A stretch of 64,000 nucleotides of DNA, from positions 248,001 to 312,000 of the forward strand of contig JAOZHZ010000004.1 of assembly GCA_026014615.1 (NCBI GenBank). The letters are read 5' to 3'. This document shows positions 52,381 to 60,178 of the stretch, piece by piece. The DNA comes from Candidatus Bathyarchaeota archaeon (GTDB lineage Archaea; Thermoproteota; Bathyarchaeia; Bathyarchaeales; Bathycorpusculaceae). Below the pieces are notes generated by a model. It was not told where the DNA came from and made no database searches. It saw only the letters and a list, made by a program, of their open reading frames with translations. The position numbers and the translations under genes were made by a program. How positions within the stretch are numbered: position 1 is the stretch's first letter; each line of letters starts with the position of its first letter.

Positions 52381-53967
52381 GTGAGCGTAAACGCCCCCAA
52401 CGTAGCAGTAGTTTTCGGAACGGTTATGCCGCCTCAAGGTGACGTGGTGGAGTTGCAGGTACATCTTGGCTGCAGCAACGAGGTGAGCAGTTTTGAGGTG
52501 GTTCTGGCAAATTTCGACGGCAAATATAGCCCGAACGGCGAAAACGCCATAACCGCGGGTTTAGACGGCAGCGTAAGCGTGGGTAGAGGGGCATCGTGTC
52601 CCCTGTTGATGACATGCCGCGTGGAAACCGTCAAGTACACTTCGACCCCCGCGGAAAGCTACGTGCATGTTGGGGGCAGGTGCTGGGGAGAACGCCTCTT
52701 CCGCCGCGTCGTCACAAAAACCTACACCAACACTAAAGGCGAAAACATCGTCAAGGACCTGCTAAACTATTACGTTGGGTTAAGCCATGTTCGAGACAGC
52801 ACAGAACTGGTTGAAGCCACCGACACCACCTACAGCAGCCTCAACTACGAAGACACCCCCGTTTTCGACGTCTTGAAGTACGTTGCGGAAAGCGCTGACA
52901 AGCAAGGCGTAATAGGTTTTGACTTTCGTGTGGCACCTGACGGCAAATTCGAGTTCTTCAGCCGAGGAACCAAACCCAACAGCACCAGCCTCGCCGAACG
53001 CATTGAACAAAGCGAGTACCACAGAGACATTAGCCGTGTACGCAACAAAATCACCGTGTACGGCGTCGCAGACAAAAGCATACCCGCAAACAAGTACGCC
53101 TGGACAGAAAGCCTCTCCTGCGCAGATGGTTGGTGGAGCGCCACGGCAGGAACCGTCAGCGTCGACACAGCCGTGAAAGTCAAAGGTTCAGGTAGCATCC
53201 AAACCTACGCGGAAGGCTTGAGTTATGCAGGATGCATTTTTTCGCTTGAAACGGGCAGCCTCGTAGACGCAGAATCGTATCCTTCTTTGAATCTTTGGCT
53301 AAACTGCGATGCAACCTTCAACGGAAACGTCACCCTGACGCTGTACGACGGCTCGGGACGCATGGCAACCCACGAAGTAGCGGTGGGCACGGGTAAATGG
53401 TTTCAAGTGCAGGTAGGCGTAGGCAGCAAAAACGCTGATCAATGGCAGCTTGAGGCAGGATTTGACTGGACCCACATCTGGCGGCTCCGTGTGGTCTGTT
53501 GGTTCAATGAGCCCAACACAGGCGCTTTCTGGGTGGACGGCTTGTTTTTCGGCGGGAAACGTTACAGCGCCACCGTCGAGGACGCAGGCAGCCAAGCAGG
53601 TTTTGGGTTGCGGGAGCAGGTAGAAGTTAACGAGGAGTTGTGGAGCGATGCTGAATGCACAGGAAGAGCCGAAGCCCTGCTCGCGAACCTCAAAGCGCCC
53701 GCTGAAAGCCTTACCCTACGCAGCACCGTACTAGATTACGGGGCAACACCTATTCTGGCGGGAGACACGGTTCACGTCACCCTACCCACGGAGGGCGTAG
53801 AAGGAAACTTTCGGGTTCTGAGTGTGGAGTACCGTGTGAATGCGGCATCTCAGACGCTGGAGACAACGTTACAGTTGGGCAGGGAGGCGCCTTTGATGGC
53901 AGATTACGTGTATGCGCTGCGGGCGAAAACCGACAGCTTAAGCAGGTATAAAACGGCGAGGCGATAA
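52381..53967 (+). CDS. Tail hub/baseplate protein with inserted carbohydrate-binding-like domain
   Basis: A 528-residue protein. Residues 1-230 resemble phage tail-hub proteins (gpD/gp27-like): VFGTVMPPQGDVVELQVHLG, RVETVKYTSTPAESYVHVGG, TYSSLNYEDTPVFDVLKYVA and DFRVAPDGKFEFFSRGT. Residues about 235-410 form a beta-sandwich of the carbohydrate-binding type (CADGWWSATAGTVSVDTAVK, SYPSLNLWLNCDATFNGNVT, WLRVVCWFNEPNTGAFWVDG-like). The last 120 residues return to the hub fold (LWSDAECTGRAEALLANLKA, GDTVHVTLPTEGVEGNFRVL). Last large gene of the virion cluster; no further baseplate or fibre gene follows. Confidence 0.65.
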   Translation: MSVNAPNVAVVFGTVMPPQGDVVELQVHLGCSNEVSSFEVVLANFDGKYSPNGENAITAGLDGSVSVGRGASCPLLMTCRVETVKYTSTPAESYVHVGGRCWGERLFRRVVTKTYTNTKGENIVKDLLNYYVGLSHVRDSTELVEATDTTYSSLNYEDTPVFDVLKYVAESADKQGVIGFDFRVAPDGKFEFFSRGTKPNSTSLAERIEQSEYHRDISRVRNKITVYGVADKSIPANKYAWTESLSCADGWWSATAGTVSVDTAVKVKGSGSIQTYAEGLSYAGCIFSLETGSLVDAESYPSLNLWLNCDATFNGNVTLTLYDGSGRMATHEVAVGTGKWFQVQVGVGSKNADQWQLEAGFDWTHIWRLRVVCWFNEPNTGAFWVDGLFFGGKRYSATVEDAGSQAGFGLREQVEVNEELWSDAECTGRAEALLANLKAPAESLTLRSTVLDYGATPILAGDTVHVTLPTEGVEGNFRVLSVEYRVNAASQTLETTLQLGREAPLMADYVYALRAKTDSLSRYKTARR

Positions 53968-53969
53968 AG

Positions 53970-54149
53970 GTGGGTAAAGGTAAGCGTGTGGTGGTTGAGG
54001 TCAGCGAGGAAGTGCATGGGAGGCTTCGGCGGCTGGCTATTTTTAACGATTTGAAGCTGTACGTGTTGGTGGATGCGTTGATGGAGGAAGCGCTGCGAGA
54101 TGAGGAACAGGTTAAGCTGCTGATTAAACGGGTGAAACAGGAGCCGTAA
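53970..54149 (+). CDS. Short RHH/CopG-like protein, 59 aa
   Basis: GTG 53970 opens a 59-codon frame: MGKGKRVVVEVSEEVHGRLR, then RLAIFNDLKLYVLVDALMEE and ALRDEEQVKLLIKRVKQE. One strand followed by two helices is the ribbon-helix-helix layout. It begins two bases after the hub-gene stop, so it is cotranscribed with the virion genes and may be a small regulator or a protein of the particle. Confidence 0.6.
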   Translation: MGKGKRVVVEVSEEVHGRLRRLAIFNDLKLYVLVDALMEEALRDEEQVKLLIKRVKQEP

Positions 54150-54254
54150 ACAAGTCAACTTGTTAGAAGCCTAAAAGCAACCTTCCTAAGCGTAACCGTT
54201 AAATGCCCAAAATCGTCTGCTTTAAAGTTAACATCCTACTGGGGAATGTAATAA

Positions 54255-54413
54255 ATGGGAACTCAGGAAGACAACACACGGAAATACCGCATATCCATCG
54301 GCGCCTACGGAAGCATAGACATCGAAGCACCCTCCAAAGAAGACGCCCTTGACTTGTTCAAGGAAGTCACCAAAACCCGCACCCGCTCACAACTCGACGA
54401 AGCCATCCGATAA
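54255..54413 (+). CDS. Small hypothetical protein, 52 aa
   Basis: ATG 54255 behind GGGGAATG opens a frame reading MGTQEDNTRKYRISIGAYGS, then IDIEAPSKEDALDLFKEVTK and a short helical end. A strand pair plus one helix, compact and soluble; resembles small DUF-type modules, not recognised. It is the last gene I can link to the virion cluster by strand and spacing. Confidence 0.5.
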   Translation: MGTQEDNTRKYRISIGAYGSIDIEAPSKEDALDLFKEVTKTRTRSQLDEAIR

Positions 54414-54888
54414 ACACACAACAGTTACCCGCCTTCAAGAAGCATACTTTAGTTCAATAATTGATTTTTCGCGTGAAGCAACCAAGCAAGCGCTCGATTA
54501 AGTCGCCCGTTGTAGGCGGCTAGCCGTTATGATACCGTTAAGTTAAGTGACCCAACATAAGAAATTGTCAGTTTCTCTTCTAATTAGTTTTTTGCGGTGG
54601 TTTTCGCTCATTTTTGGTTAGCAAAGTCTCTGGATGGATTGTATGGAGATATTGCCATGAATCATGAACTCAAACCGAAATAACCTCAAATCGAGCTTTT
54701 TTGGCATCCTTGGAGGGGGATAATTTTCTAATTAGTACCATGCTTAACATTGCCAGTTTCCATGGGTATACTTCTACAGGAATTTCATGGTACTTTAGTC
54801 ATTAATCTATTTGAGATAGCACAAATGTTATATAGAAGATTTAGCATAACCATCATCAAAGTAAACATGCGAACTGAGGTGAAAAGAA
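54414..54888. other. Gene-poor right edge of the virion cluster
   Basis: About 475 AT-rich bases without a supported gene. TCTAATTAGT occurs at 54579-54588 and again at 54727-54736. No integrase and no clear attachment repeat matching the left edge was found by eye. Confidence 0.3.
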
Positions 54889-55590
54889 ACGCCAAAAGCA
54901 GGAAAATACGAATATCCCTTTTTTGACTTACAGTCAACGCTCGAAAAACTGAGAAAAGCACACGATACGCTTCGCGAGGATGAAATGAACAGGGATGTTG
55001 TGGCAAACGCACTAAACATGTCTATGAAGGGTGGAGGTTTTGCATACCTCATATCTTCAATGGAGAAATACGGCTTTGTAAGAACAGGCGGTGGAAAGCT
55101 CGTAATTTCAGACCTTGGCAAACTCGCGCTTTATGGAACTGATGAAGAGAAAAAAGAAATGATGTATCAAGCCGTTATAAAGGTCGAACTGTTCAACGAA
55201 TTGTATTCACAGTACGGCAAAGAGGCAACTGTAGACCAAATCAAAGCCTTCCTGAGGCAGAATGGTAATGTGCCAGTTGAAAAAGCACAAAAACTCGCTG
55301 AAAAAGTTGAAAAAATATACAAAAATGCTGCAAAGCACATTATTGATGCTGATAAACTTGAGAGACCTGAGGATACACCGGTTCAAAGTGCCAAAAACGA
55401 ATTGGAGCCTCCAAGTCCAGTAGGCAGGCGATTTGATACGCAATCAGAAGAAAAGAAAGACCTTATCAAGGTACAAATTGGCAGTAACTACTTTTAAATT
55501 GACAGGAACGACTCCATTACATCAGAGCTTGCGCTGCAAATAATCGCAAAAAACCTTGGTCTAAAAATCACCATCGAAAAGAGCGATTAA
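54889..55590 (+). pseudogene. DUF5343-like protein with an ACG start and an internal TAA
   Basis: The clear coding frame begins before the first standard start (ATG 54985). From ACG 54889-54891 it reads (M)PKAGKYEYPFFDLQSTLEKL, a natural N-terminus of DUF5343-type proteins, and a Shine-Dalgarno-like GAGGTGA (54876-54882) stands 6 bases before it. The frame runs to a TAA at 55495-55497 after KVQIGSNYF, then stays open in phase with IDRNDSITSELALQIIAKNL to a second TAA at 55588. Thus both the start codon and one internal codon are off by a single base from a normal gene. Mutation, sequence error or RNA-level change would each explain it. The product is a helical winged-helix-like protein (YLISSMEKYGFVRTGGG) found near restriction or defence genes in archaea. 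Confidence 0.65.
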
Positions 55591-55595
55591 AATCC
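55584..55595 (+). promoter_or_regulatory. Possible promoter of the hairpin/tRNA-like RNA
   Basis: GATTAAAATCCC holds an A/T box about 27 bases before the long hairpin at 55620. That spacing suits an archaeal TATA element and a transcript that begins at or just before the hairpin. It overlaps the end of the broken gene upstream. Confidence 0.35.
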
Positions 55596-55619
55596 CAGTC
55601 ATTCTTTGACAGGAGTGAC

Positions 55620-55676
55620 CGTTAGGGGGAACATCGTGCCCGTGGATGACCTGAGTCCGCGGTGTTTCCCCTAACG
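55620..55676 (+). other. 17-bp hairpin preceding the tRNA-like gene
   Basis: CGTTAGGGGGAACATCG (55620-55636) pairs along its full length with CGGTGTTTCCCCTAACG (55660-55676), with two G-U pairs. The loop of 23 bases holds GGATGACCTGAGTCC, itself able to form a small stem. No T-run follows, so it is not a terminator. It ends 8 bases before the tRNA-like sequence and may be part of the same transcript. Confidence 0.6.
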
Positions 55677-55684
55677 CCAAAGGT

Positions 55685-55762
55685 GCGTGAATAGCTTAGT
55701 ACGGATTGAGCACCCGCCCACTAAGCGGCTTATCGGGAGTTCAAATCCCCTTCCATGCGCCA
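55685..55762 (+). tRNA. Degenerate tRNA-like sequence with encoded CCA (possible pseudo-tRNA)
   Basis: A cloverleaf can be drawn: acceptor GCGTGAA/TCCATGC, T8-A9, D stem GCTT/GAGC with GG in the loop, anticodon stem CCCGC/GCGGC around loop CCACTAA, a 5-base variable loop, T stem GGGAG/CCCCT with loop TTCAAAT, discriminator G and CCA. Oddities: A6-C67 and A52-C62 mismatches, C27-C43 mismatch, C33 instead of U33, and T at position 21. The anticodon position reads ACT, and a Ser tRNA should have a long variable arm, so identity is unclear. C-to-U change at 33, 62 and 67 would repair three of the faults. It could be a decayed tRNA or an RNA with a different job. Confidence 0.5.
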
Positions 55763-55930
55763 CACTTTTCTTTATAGTCAAAGTTATCTTAAAAGGTTTA
55801 CCACCTCTTTTTCAGGAACAGACGCAACAACCTTAGCAAGACTTTTTCACAGTATGTAACTTAACAGTATCAGCCGTTACTTAGGTTTATATGAAATAAG
55901 TTGACTCTAAATTAGCAGTGGTGGTGTTTT

Positions 55931-56353
55931 ATGTTTTTAAACTCAGACTCTGGAACATCTACGACTCTTAAAGTTGTAATCGCCGTTCTCGTAATCGTTG
56001 TGGTGGGTGTGGCTGGGTTTTTTGCGTGGACATACCCGCGGGAGGTTGCGAGTTTTCCTGTTACGCTTGCGGTGGGGGCTTCGACCCAACAAGTACCGTT
56101 TGATGTGCCGATGTTAGATAACGCAGTTCAGGTACAGGTAGACATAAACAGCGGTGCATCCGTGTGGACAGCAAGCATAGTGAACAGCGACGGCGACACG
56201 GTGTGGTCCCATCAAACGGCTCAGGGAGGACAAACCACTTTCACCAGCGAATGGAACAGCCTACCCAGCGGCAGCTACAACTTTACTTTTGCCACTGTGG
56301 GAGGCGACTTAGACTCACAAATCACGGTTAAAGCTAAAGGTGGACTATGGTAA
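55931..56353 (+). CDS. Membrane-anchored extracytoplasmic protein
   Basis: A 140-residue protein with one N-terminal membrane helix (LKVVIAVLVIVVVGVAGFFA, residues about 13-33) and a beta-sandwich outside: SFPVTLAVGASTQQVPFDVP, VQVQVDINSGASVWTASIVN and TFTSEWNSLPSGSYNFTFAT. It resembles small archaeal surface proteins with one Ig/C2-like domain. No cysteine and no C-terminal anchor. A TATA-like TTTATATG lies upstream near 55889. No partner is obvious. Confidence 0.6.
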   Translation: MFLNSDSGTSTTLKVVIAVLVIVVVGVAGFFAWTYPREVASFPVTLAVGASTQQVPFDVPMLDNAVQVQVDINSGASVWTASIVNSDGDTVWSHQTAQGGQTTFTSEWNSLPSGSYNFTFATVGGDLDSQITVKAKGGLW

Positions 56354-56379
56354 CAAAGAAGCCAAACGCTCAAGCGCGG

Positions 56380-56685
56380 TTAGTGTCTGTGGCGGCTTTT
56401 GGTAAGCAACGCAACCGCAGCGATGTGGCTACACATTTGCTTCTGCAAGTACCCTTGACAGTTACAGCTGAGTTTGCCCGTGTAGTCCTGAACAACGGTG
56501 TAGGTTCCGTGGTCTCCGATGACGTTGTAGGCGCCATTTCCCAGAAATTCAACACGGCGTGAATAAACCAGTTTACGGGCTTTCTCATACATGACATCGC
56601 TACGACGGGGTCGAGGCACAGGCAATTCACCTCGCTTAACTGTAGGGCACTTTGAGGATAAAGCTTGTTCGGTTAACTTTTGCAA
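56380..56685 (-). CDS. SWIM zinc-finger protein
   Basis: A 101-residue protein with a SWIM domain: YEKARKLVYSRRVEFLGNGA, then YTVVQDYTGKLSCNCQGYLQ and KQMCSHIAAVALL, giving CxC-x(~7)-CxH. SWIM fingers bind DNA or proteins and are common next to transposases and helicases. The first 31 residues are Cys/Pro-rich; a start at 56592 (MYEKARKL) would drop them. With TTG 56685 the TATA-like GTTATAAGC on the minus strand would be about 27 bases upstream, which fits a leaderless start. The same domain opens the transposase at 62.3 kb. Confidence 0.75.
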   Translation of the reverse strand: MQKLTEQALSSKCPTVKRGELPVPRPRRSDVMYEKARKLVYSRRVEFLGNGAYNVIGDHGTYTVVQDYTGKLSCNCQGYLQKQMCSHIAAVALLTKSRHRH

Positions 56686-56752
56686 CAGAACGTCGAGTTT
56701 GCTTAAGGCTTATAACCTTTGAGCAACAAACAGAAAGGACGGGGGAAAAGCG

Positions 56753-57043
56753 TTGCCTAAACGTGAACCAGACAAGGTTGCAGCCCAAGTTGAAGACATG
56801 CAACAAGAAATCAAAAACCTCCAACAGGCACTAGGGGAACTGGTGGACGCCTTAATAACCGAGGCAAAACCCGACTTCTCGGAAATCAAGAAACTACAAA
56901 CGCTAAAGAAGAAAGCACTCACACTCACCGACGAAACCACGGAAGAAAAGCCTAAACCCACTAAAACCAAGAAAACAAAAAAACAGCGAAAAAAGATACA
57001 AAAGCAAAAAGCAAAACCCGAAAAAGCCACTCTTAACAAATAA
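56753..57043 (+). CDS. Coiled-coil protein with Lys-rich tail
   Basis: TTG start. About 60 residues of heptad-like helix (DKVAAQVEDMQQEIKNLQQA, LGELVDALITEAKPDFSEIK) followed by a Lys/Thr/Pro/Glu tail. Likely dimeric; the basic tail could touch nucleic acid. It is convergent with the zinc-ribbon gene, with stops 4 bases apart. No family recognised. Not a membrane protein. Confidence 0.5.
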   Translation: MPKREPDKVAAQVEDMQQEIKNLQQALGELVDALITEAKPDFSEIKKLQTLKKKALTLTDETTEEKPKPTKTKKTKKQRKKIQKQKAKPEKATLNK

Positions 57044-57047
57044 CATC

Positions 57048-58001
57048 TTAAGCTTGACGTGTATTTCTGAGTATGCTTTTGACTTTCTCTAACACATCGT
57101 GGGCGTTGATTGTTTTTCCGCAGTGAGCGCATTGGGTCTGGTTGCCGCTTTTTGGAAACTCGAGCGTTGTTCTGCATTGGGGGCATTTGAGCACCTGCAT
57201 GACTAAGCCGCCTCGTTCCAAGGTCGTTTTCAGAGCAGGGAAGTCTAGCGTGAGTTGCCCTTTGTCTGTTTCCTGTTCATTTTCGATTTCGGTTTTTCGC
57301 GTGTGGATGGCGTCTTCAATCATGGGTTTGAACAATTCGAGAAAGGCGTACTGGAGAGTGAAGAGACTTTCTCCGGAGTTGTCAACGATTGAGGTTTTTT
57401 TGGGGAATATCCAGTTGCTGCTGTCTCCGGTTTCCCCTGAGATGCCTGTTACCGACTCCAAGGCTATTTCATGTGTGGCTTTGTAGGAGAAAGTTTGCTT
57501 GTATGTGCTGTTTTGGTGTCTGTTCAGCCATATGAGTCGTCGGGTGGTGAGCATTAGGGCGCCTGATTGGGTGCTTTGTTTTTCAGAGTTGTCGTGTTCT
57601 GTTTTTGTGTTTTGTGTGGTGCGGGTTCCGATCCAGCAGTAAATGGCTGCTTCGCCGTTCTCCAAAGGGACGTGGCGTAGGATGTTTTTGTCGATGCTTC
57701 GTTTGAGGTAGTCCCAGTCTATTTTCTCGTTAAGCTGCAGGGTTTTCCAGAAAATCAGTCCGAGAGGAACCCCGATTTCGGCAAACAAAGGAATGTTCGC
57801 GTTAGCCACTTTGTGTAGTGCAGCGCCGTTTTTGGGGAGTTCATGCAAGACGAGCGCGGTTAAAATTTGGTTTTCAAAATAGAGTTTCCACCTTGCCAGA
57901 CAACTGTAGCATTTCGCGTACTTGCTGATCATGCCTGAATATTCGTAGCCCACCGTTGACCCGCATACGGGGCATTTAGGAAACTCGTCCTGCATAGCCA
58001 T
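57048..58001 (-). CDS. Protein with zinc ribbons at both ends and a PH/GRAM-like middle
   Basis: A 317-residue protein. Residues 9-36 hold a first ribbon (CPVCGSTVGYEYSGM and CYSC). The middle has a PH/GRAM-like domain (GALMLTTRRLIWLNRHQNST, KATHEIALESVTGISGETGD), as in proteins that sense membranes or bind peptides. Residues about 272-296 hold a second ribbon (CPQCRTTLEFPKSGNQTQCA, then HC), and the C-terminus is a helix. Family as a whole is not recognised. Its neighbours give no function. Confidence 0.6.
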   Translation of the reverse strand: MAMQDEFPKCPVCGSTVGYEYSGMISKYAKCYSCLARWKLYFENQILTALVLHELPKNGAALHKVANANIPLFAEIGVPLGLIFWKTLQLNEKIDWDYLKRSIDKNILRHVPLENGEAAIYCWIGTRTTQNTKTEHDNSEKQSTQSGALMLTTRRLIWLNRHQNSTYKQTFSYKATHEIALESVTGISGETGDSSNWIFPKKTSIVDNSGESLFTLQYAFLELFKPMIEDAIHTRKTEIENEQETDKGQLTLDFPALKTTLERGGLVMQVLKCPQCRTTLEFPKSGNQTQCAHCGKTINAHDVLEKVKSILRNTRQA

Positions 58002-58272
58002 GCTTTTCGTTCAAATCTTTACCTCCATGTGTTTATATGTTTTACATTCACCAAACAAGGGAAAAAAAGCAAAAGTTTGTAAATTGCAAATTTTTGGGCA
58101 CTTAAAATGCAAGCAGCCCTTTTCTGGAGAGGTTTTCTTTAAAATTTTAACTGAAGAAAACAAGAGGAGAAAGTCTTGGGATAGACTGCTGGAAATCAGT
58201 TAGCCTGAAGCTTTACCAAAGCGTTGTTTGTTGGTGAAAGACTTAAACCTGCAATCCACCATATTCTGAACC

Positions 58273-58533
58273 ATGCAAGAAGCCAAGCCAAACCAGACCA
58301 ACAAAATCATCGTCAGCTACGCTCAAGATGTGGAAGGCGAGGATTGGGTGAGGCTGGGGCATTTGCCTCCTGAACAGAAAGTCGCCATTATGATGGATAT
58401 GACCAGCGCATGCATGCGTGTCTGCGCTGACGGGATACGAGCCCAAAACCCCAACATCAACGCAGAAGAACTACTGGCTAAGCTTCGGGAACGGCTGGAT
58501 TTTTCGAAACGTGACCGCCTCCACGAGGAATAA
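58273..58533 (+). CDS. Small protein paired with nucleotidyltransferase, 86 aa
   Basis: MQEAKPNQTNKIIVSYAQDV, then EDWVRLGHLPPEQKVAIMMD, MTSACMRVCADGIRAQNPNI and a charged helix. It lies two bases before a nucleotidyltransferase gene on the same strand, a pairing seen in archaeal two-gene modules that may be toxin-antitoxin or defence related. The MTSACMRVCADGIRAQNP helix is recurrent in such proteins, I believe. No enzymatic motif is seen. Confidence 0.55.
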   Translation: MQEAKPNQTNKIIVSYAQDVEGEDWVRLGHLPPEQKVAIMMDMTSACMRVCADGIRAQNPNINAEELLAKLRERLDFSKRDRLHEE

Positions 58534-58535
58534 GC

Positions 58536-59090
58536 TTGAGTGAATTCTATCAGCTTGTCAAAAGGCTCCACGAAACTCTGAGCCGTTCAGGTTTGGATTA
58601 TGCTTTTACGGGTGCGTTGGCTGTGAGTTTTTATGGGTCGCCAAGAACGACCAGCGACGTGGACGTGATGGTTGCCATCGGCGACGCGGTTGAGGTTAAG
58701 GCTAGAGTTGTTGAGGCGCTGCGGTGTGCGGGAGTTGACGCTGAGGAGCAGAAAATTGACAATGTTTTGCGTTCAGGTTATAACATCGCTAGCTTCAAAG
58801 ATACAACTACGCCTTTTCGGGTGGACGTGATTTTTTCGTCTAAGAAACTGGAAAGGCAGGCGGGAAAAATTGGTGGGTTGGACACGTTTTTTCAGAAGCC
58901 TGAGGGGCTGGTTTTGGCTAAGTTGCGGATGATTAAGGCAACGGTGCCAAGGGAAAGGGCGGCTAAGGACGAGCATGACGTGAAAGCAATTTTAACGTTC
59001 ACCAAAGTGGACTTGGATACGGTGAAGCGACAGGCAAAAAAGGATAAAACGCTAAAAATATTGGAAAAACTTGCTCTGAAGAGACATTGA
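58536..59090 (+). CDS. Nucleotidyltransferase-fold protein (DUF6036/AbiEii-like)
   Basis: A 184-residue protein with the minimal nucleotidyltransferase pattern: YAFTGALAVSFYGSPRTTSD followed by VDVMVAIGDAVEV, a GS-x(~8)-DxD site with Ser34, Gly35 and the two Asp of DVDV. Then FRVDVIFSSKKLE gives the third acidic position. TTG start at 58536. Partners of this family are often short helical proteins such as the gene upstream; the pair may form a toxin-antitoxin or defence module that nucleotidylates a target, which remains inference. Confidence 0.7.
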   Translation: MSEFYQLVKRLHETLSRSGLDYAFTGALAVSFYGSPRTTSDVDVMVAIGDAVEVKARVVEALRCAGVDAEEQKIDNVLRSGYNIASFKDTTTPFRVDVIFSSKKLERQAGKIGGLDTFFQKPEGLVLAKLRMIKATVPRERAAKDEHDVKAILTFTKVDLDTVKRQAKKDKTLKILEKLALKRH

Positions 59091-59116
59091 CAGGTACTGA
59101 GGTCAAAAGGGGGTTC

Positions 59117-59240
59117 TGTTAACTTCATAGGCGATGGAGAAGAGTGTTAACTCTCGGGTGACAAAACAAGGGGTCTGAAGAGAGGTGTTAACAGTCGGGT
59201 GATAAGGAAACTCTGATTGTTAACTTTCGTGGGATGACAA
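59117..59240. repeat. Four imperfect direct repeats around TGTTAAC
   Basis: TGTTAACTTCATAGGCGATGG (59117), TGTTAACTCTCGGGTGACAA (59145), TGTTAACAGTCGGGTGATAAG (59186) and TGTTAACTTTCGTGGGATGAC (59218) share TGTTAAC and a GGGTGA-like end. Spacings are 28, 41 and 32 bases. They sit at the end of the specificity gene and could be a recombination or regulator-binding array. Confidence 0.4.
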
Positions 59241-60178
59241 TATATGCATAAACGCATGGAAATAAGGCTGTGCTGAAACGACTGTGTGAATATACTCGTT
59301 ATCTATTTTGTCATCTTCCTTTGTTGGTAGTTCAACGCTTGCTTTTTGAAAGATTCTGAGGTAAGGCTGTCTTCCGTAAGAATACCGCCATTTTTGGTGG
59401 TTAAGCATTGCTTGAATGTACAGAAGAGTAGGTACATCCATTTCTGTTTTTGGAACGCAAATTAATACGTTGTCAGTGGCTATGAAAGGTGTTGTTTGCA
59501 AGAATGCATCCCCTGTAACTGTTGAAATAGTGAGAAGACAACGGATGTATACTTTCGCCCGCTTTGGCTTGTTAAAGAAACCGACAACACCATTATCAGT
59601 TGAGACTCTGGAAACAGTGGCGCAAGTCCCACTTTCCAATTGGTCTATTGCATGAAATTGCCCTCTTTCCACATTAAAAAGTTCGGTGACTAAAAATCTC
59701 TTTGTTTTTGGCTTGTTCAAATTGACTTTAGCTATAATTTGTTTGCGTGGGTAGTTCTTAGAGTGAATTTGATCGTATGACGTTTTTATTGCTATTTCGT
59801 CAGGAGATTTCACCCGCATCCTTCCTAGCCTATAAGGCGTTATTTTTCTTCCATAGTTAAAGCGCCATCTTGCTTGTTTTATCGTGAAAGCTATATAGAA
59901 CAAGTATTCCTTATGCATAACGCGTTTTGGCGTGAGAATTAGTACATCGTCACATGCGCAACATGGCAACAATTGAACATTGGCGAAACCGATGCTTCCA
60001 GTACTTGGAACAGTGATGATGGATTCTTTGTACTTTTCTGGTGTATCGTAGAAACCATAACAACCATTGTCTTCCGATTGCGATGAAATCATCATACAAT
60101 TTCCAGAATCCAAGTTCTCTTATTGTGGTAAATTTTCTGTCCATATCGAACAGTAAATAGGTCGCTTATCGCTATCAT
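59220..60178 (-). pseudogene. Type I/IIB restriction specificity subunit (HsdS-like), frameshifted near its start
   Basis: ATG 60178 overlaps the methyltransferase stop as ATGA and reads MIAISDLFTVRYGQKIYHNK. At about 60114-60121 the frame must change by one base to continue as LDSGNCMMISSQSEDNGCYG, and from there it is open to 59220. Without the shift the first frame stops at TGA about 30 bases later. The rest has two target-recognition halves with a repeated pattern: QSEDNGCYGFYDTPEKYK and then STDNGVVGFFNKPKRAK, each followed by FNYGRKITPYRLGR and YSYGRQPYLRIFQK-like ends. That is the S-subunit layout. It would direct methylation and cleavage to a bipartite site. A 1-base deletion is the simplest cause. 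Confidence 0.75.

Noticed and set aside
40200-54413. CRISPR array, integrase or att repeats near the virion cluster
   Set aside because: No regularly spaced repeats and no recombinase-like frame were found on either strand; only short AT-rich words recur.
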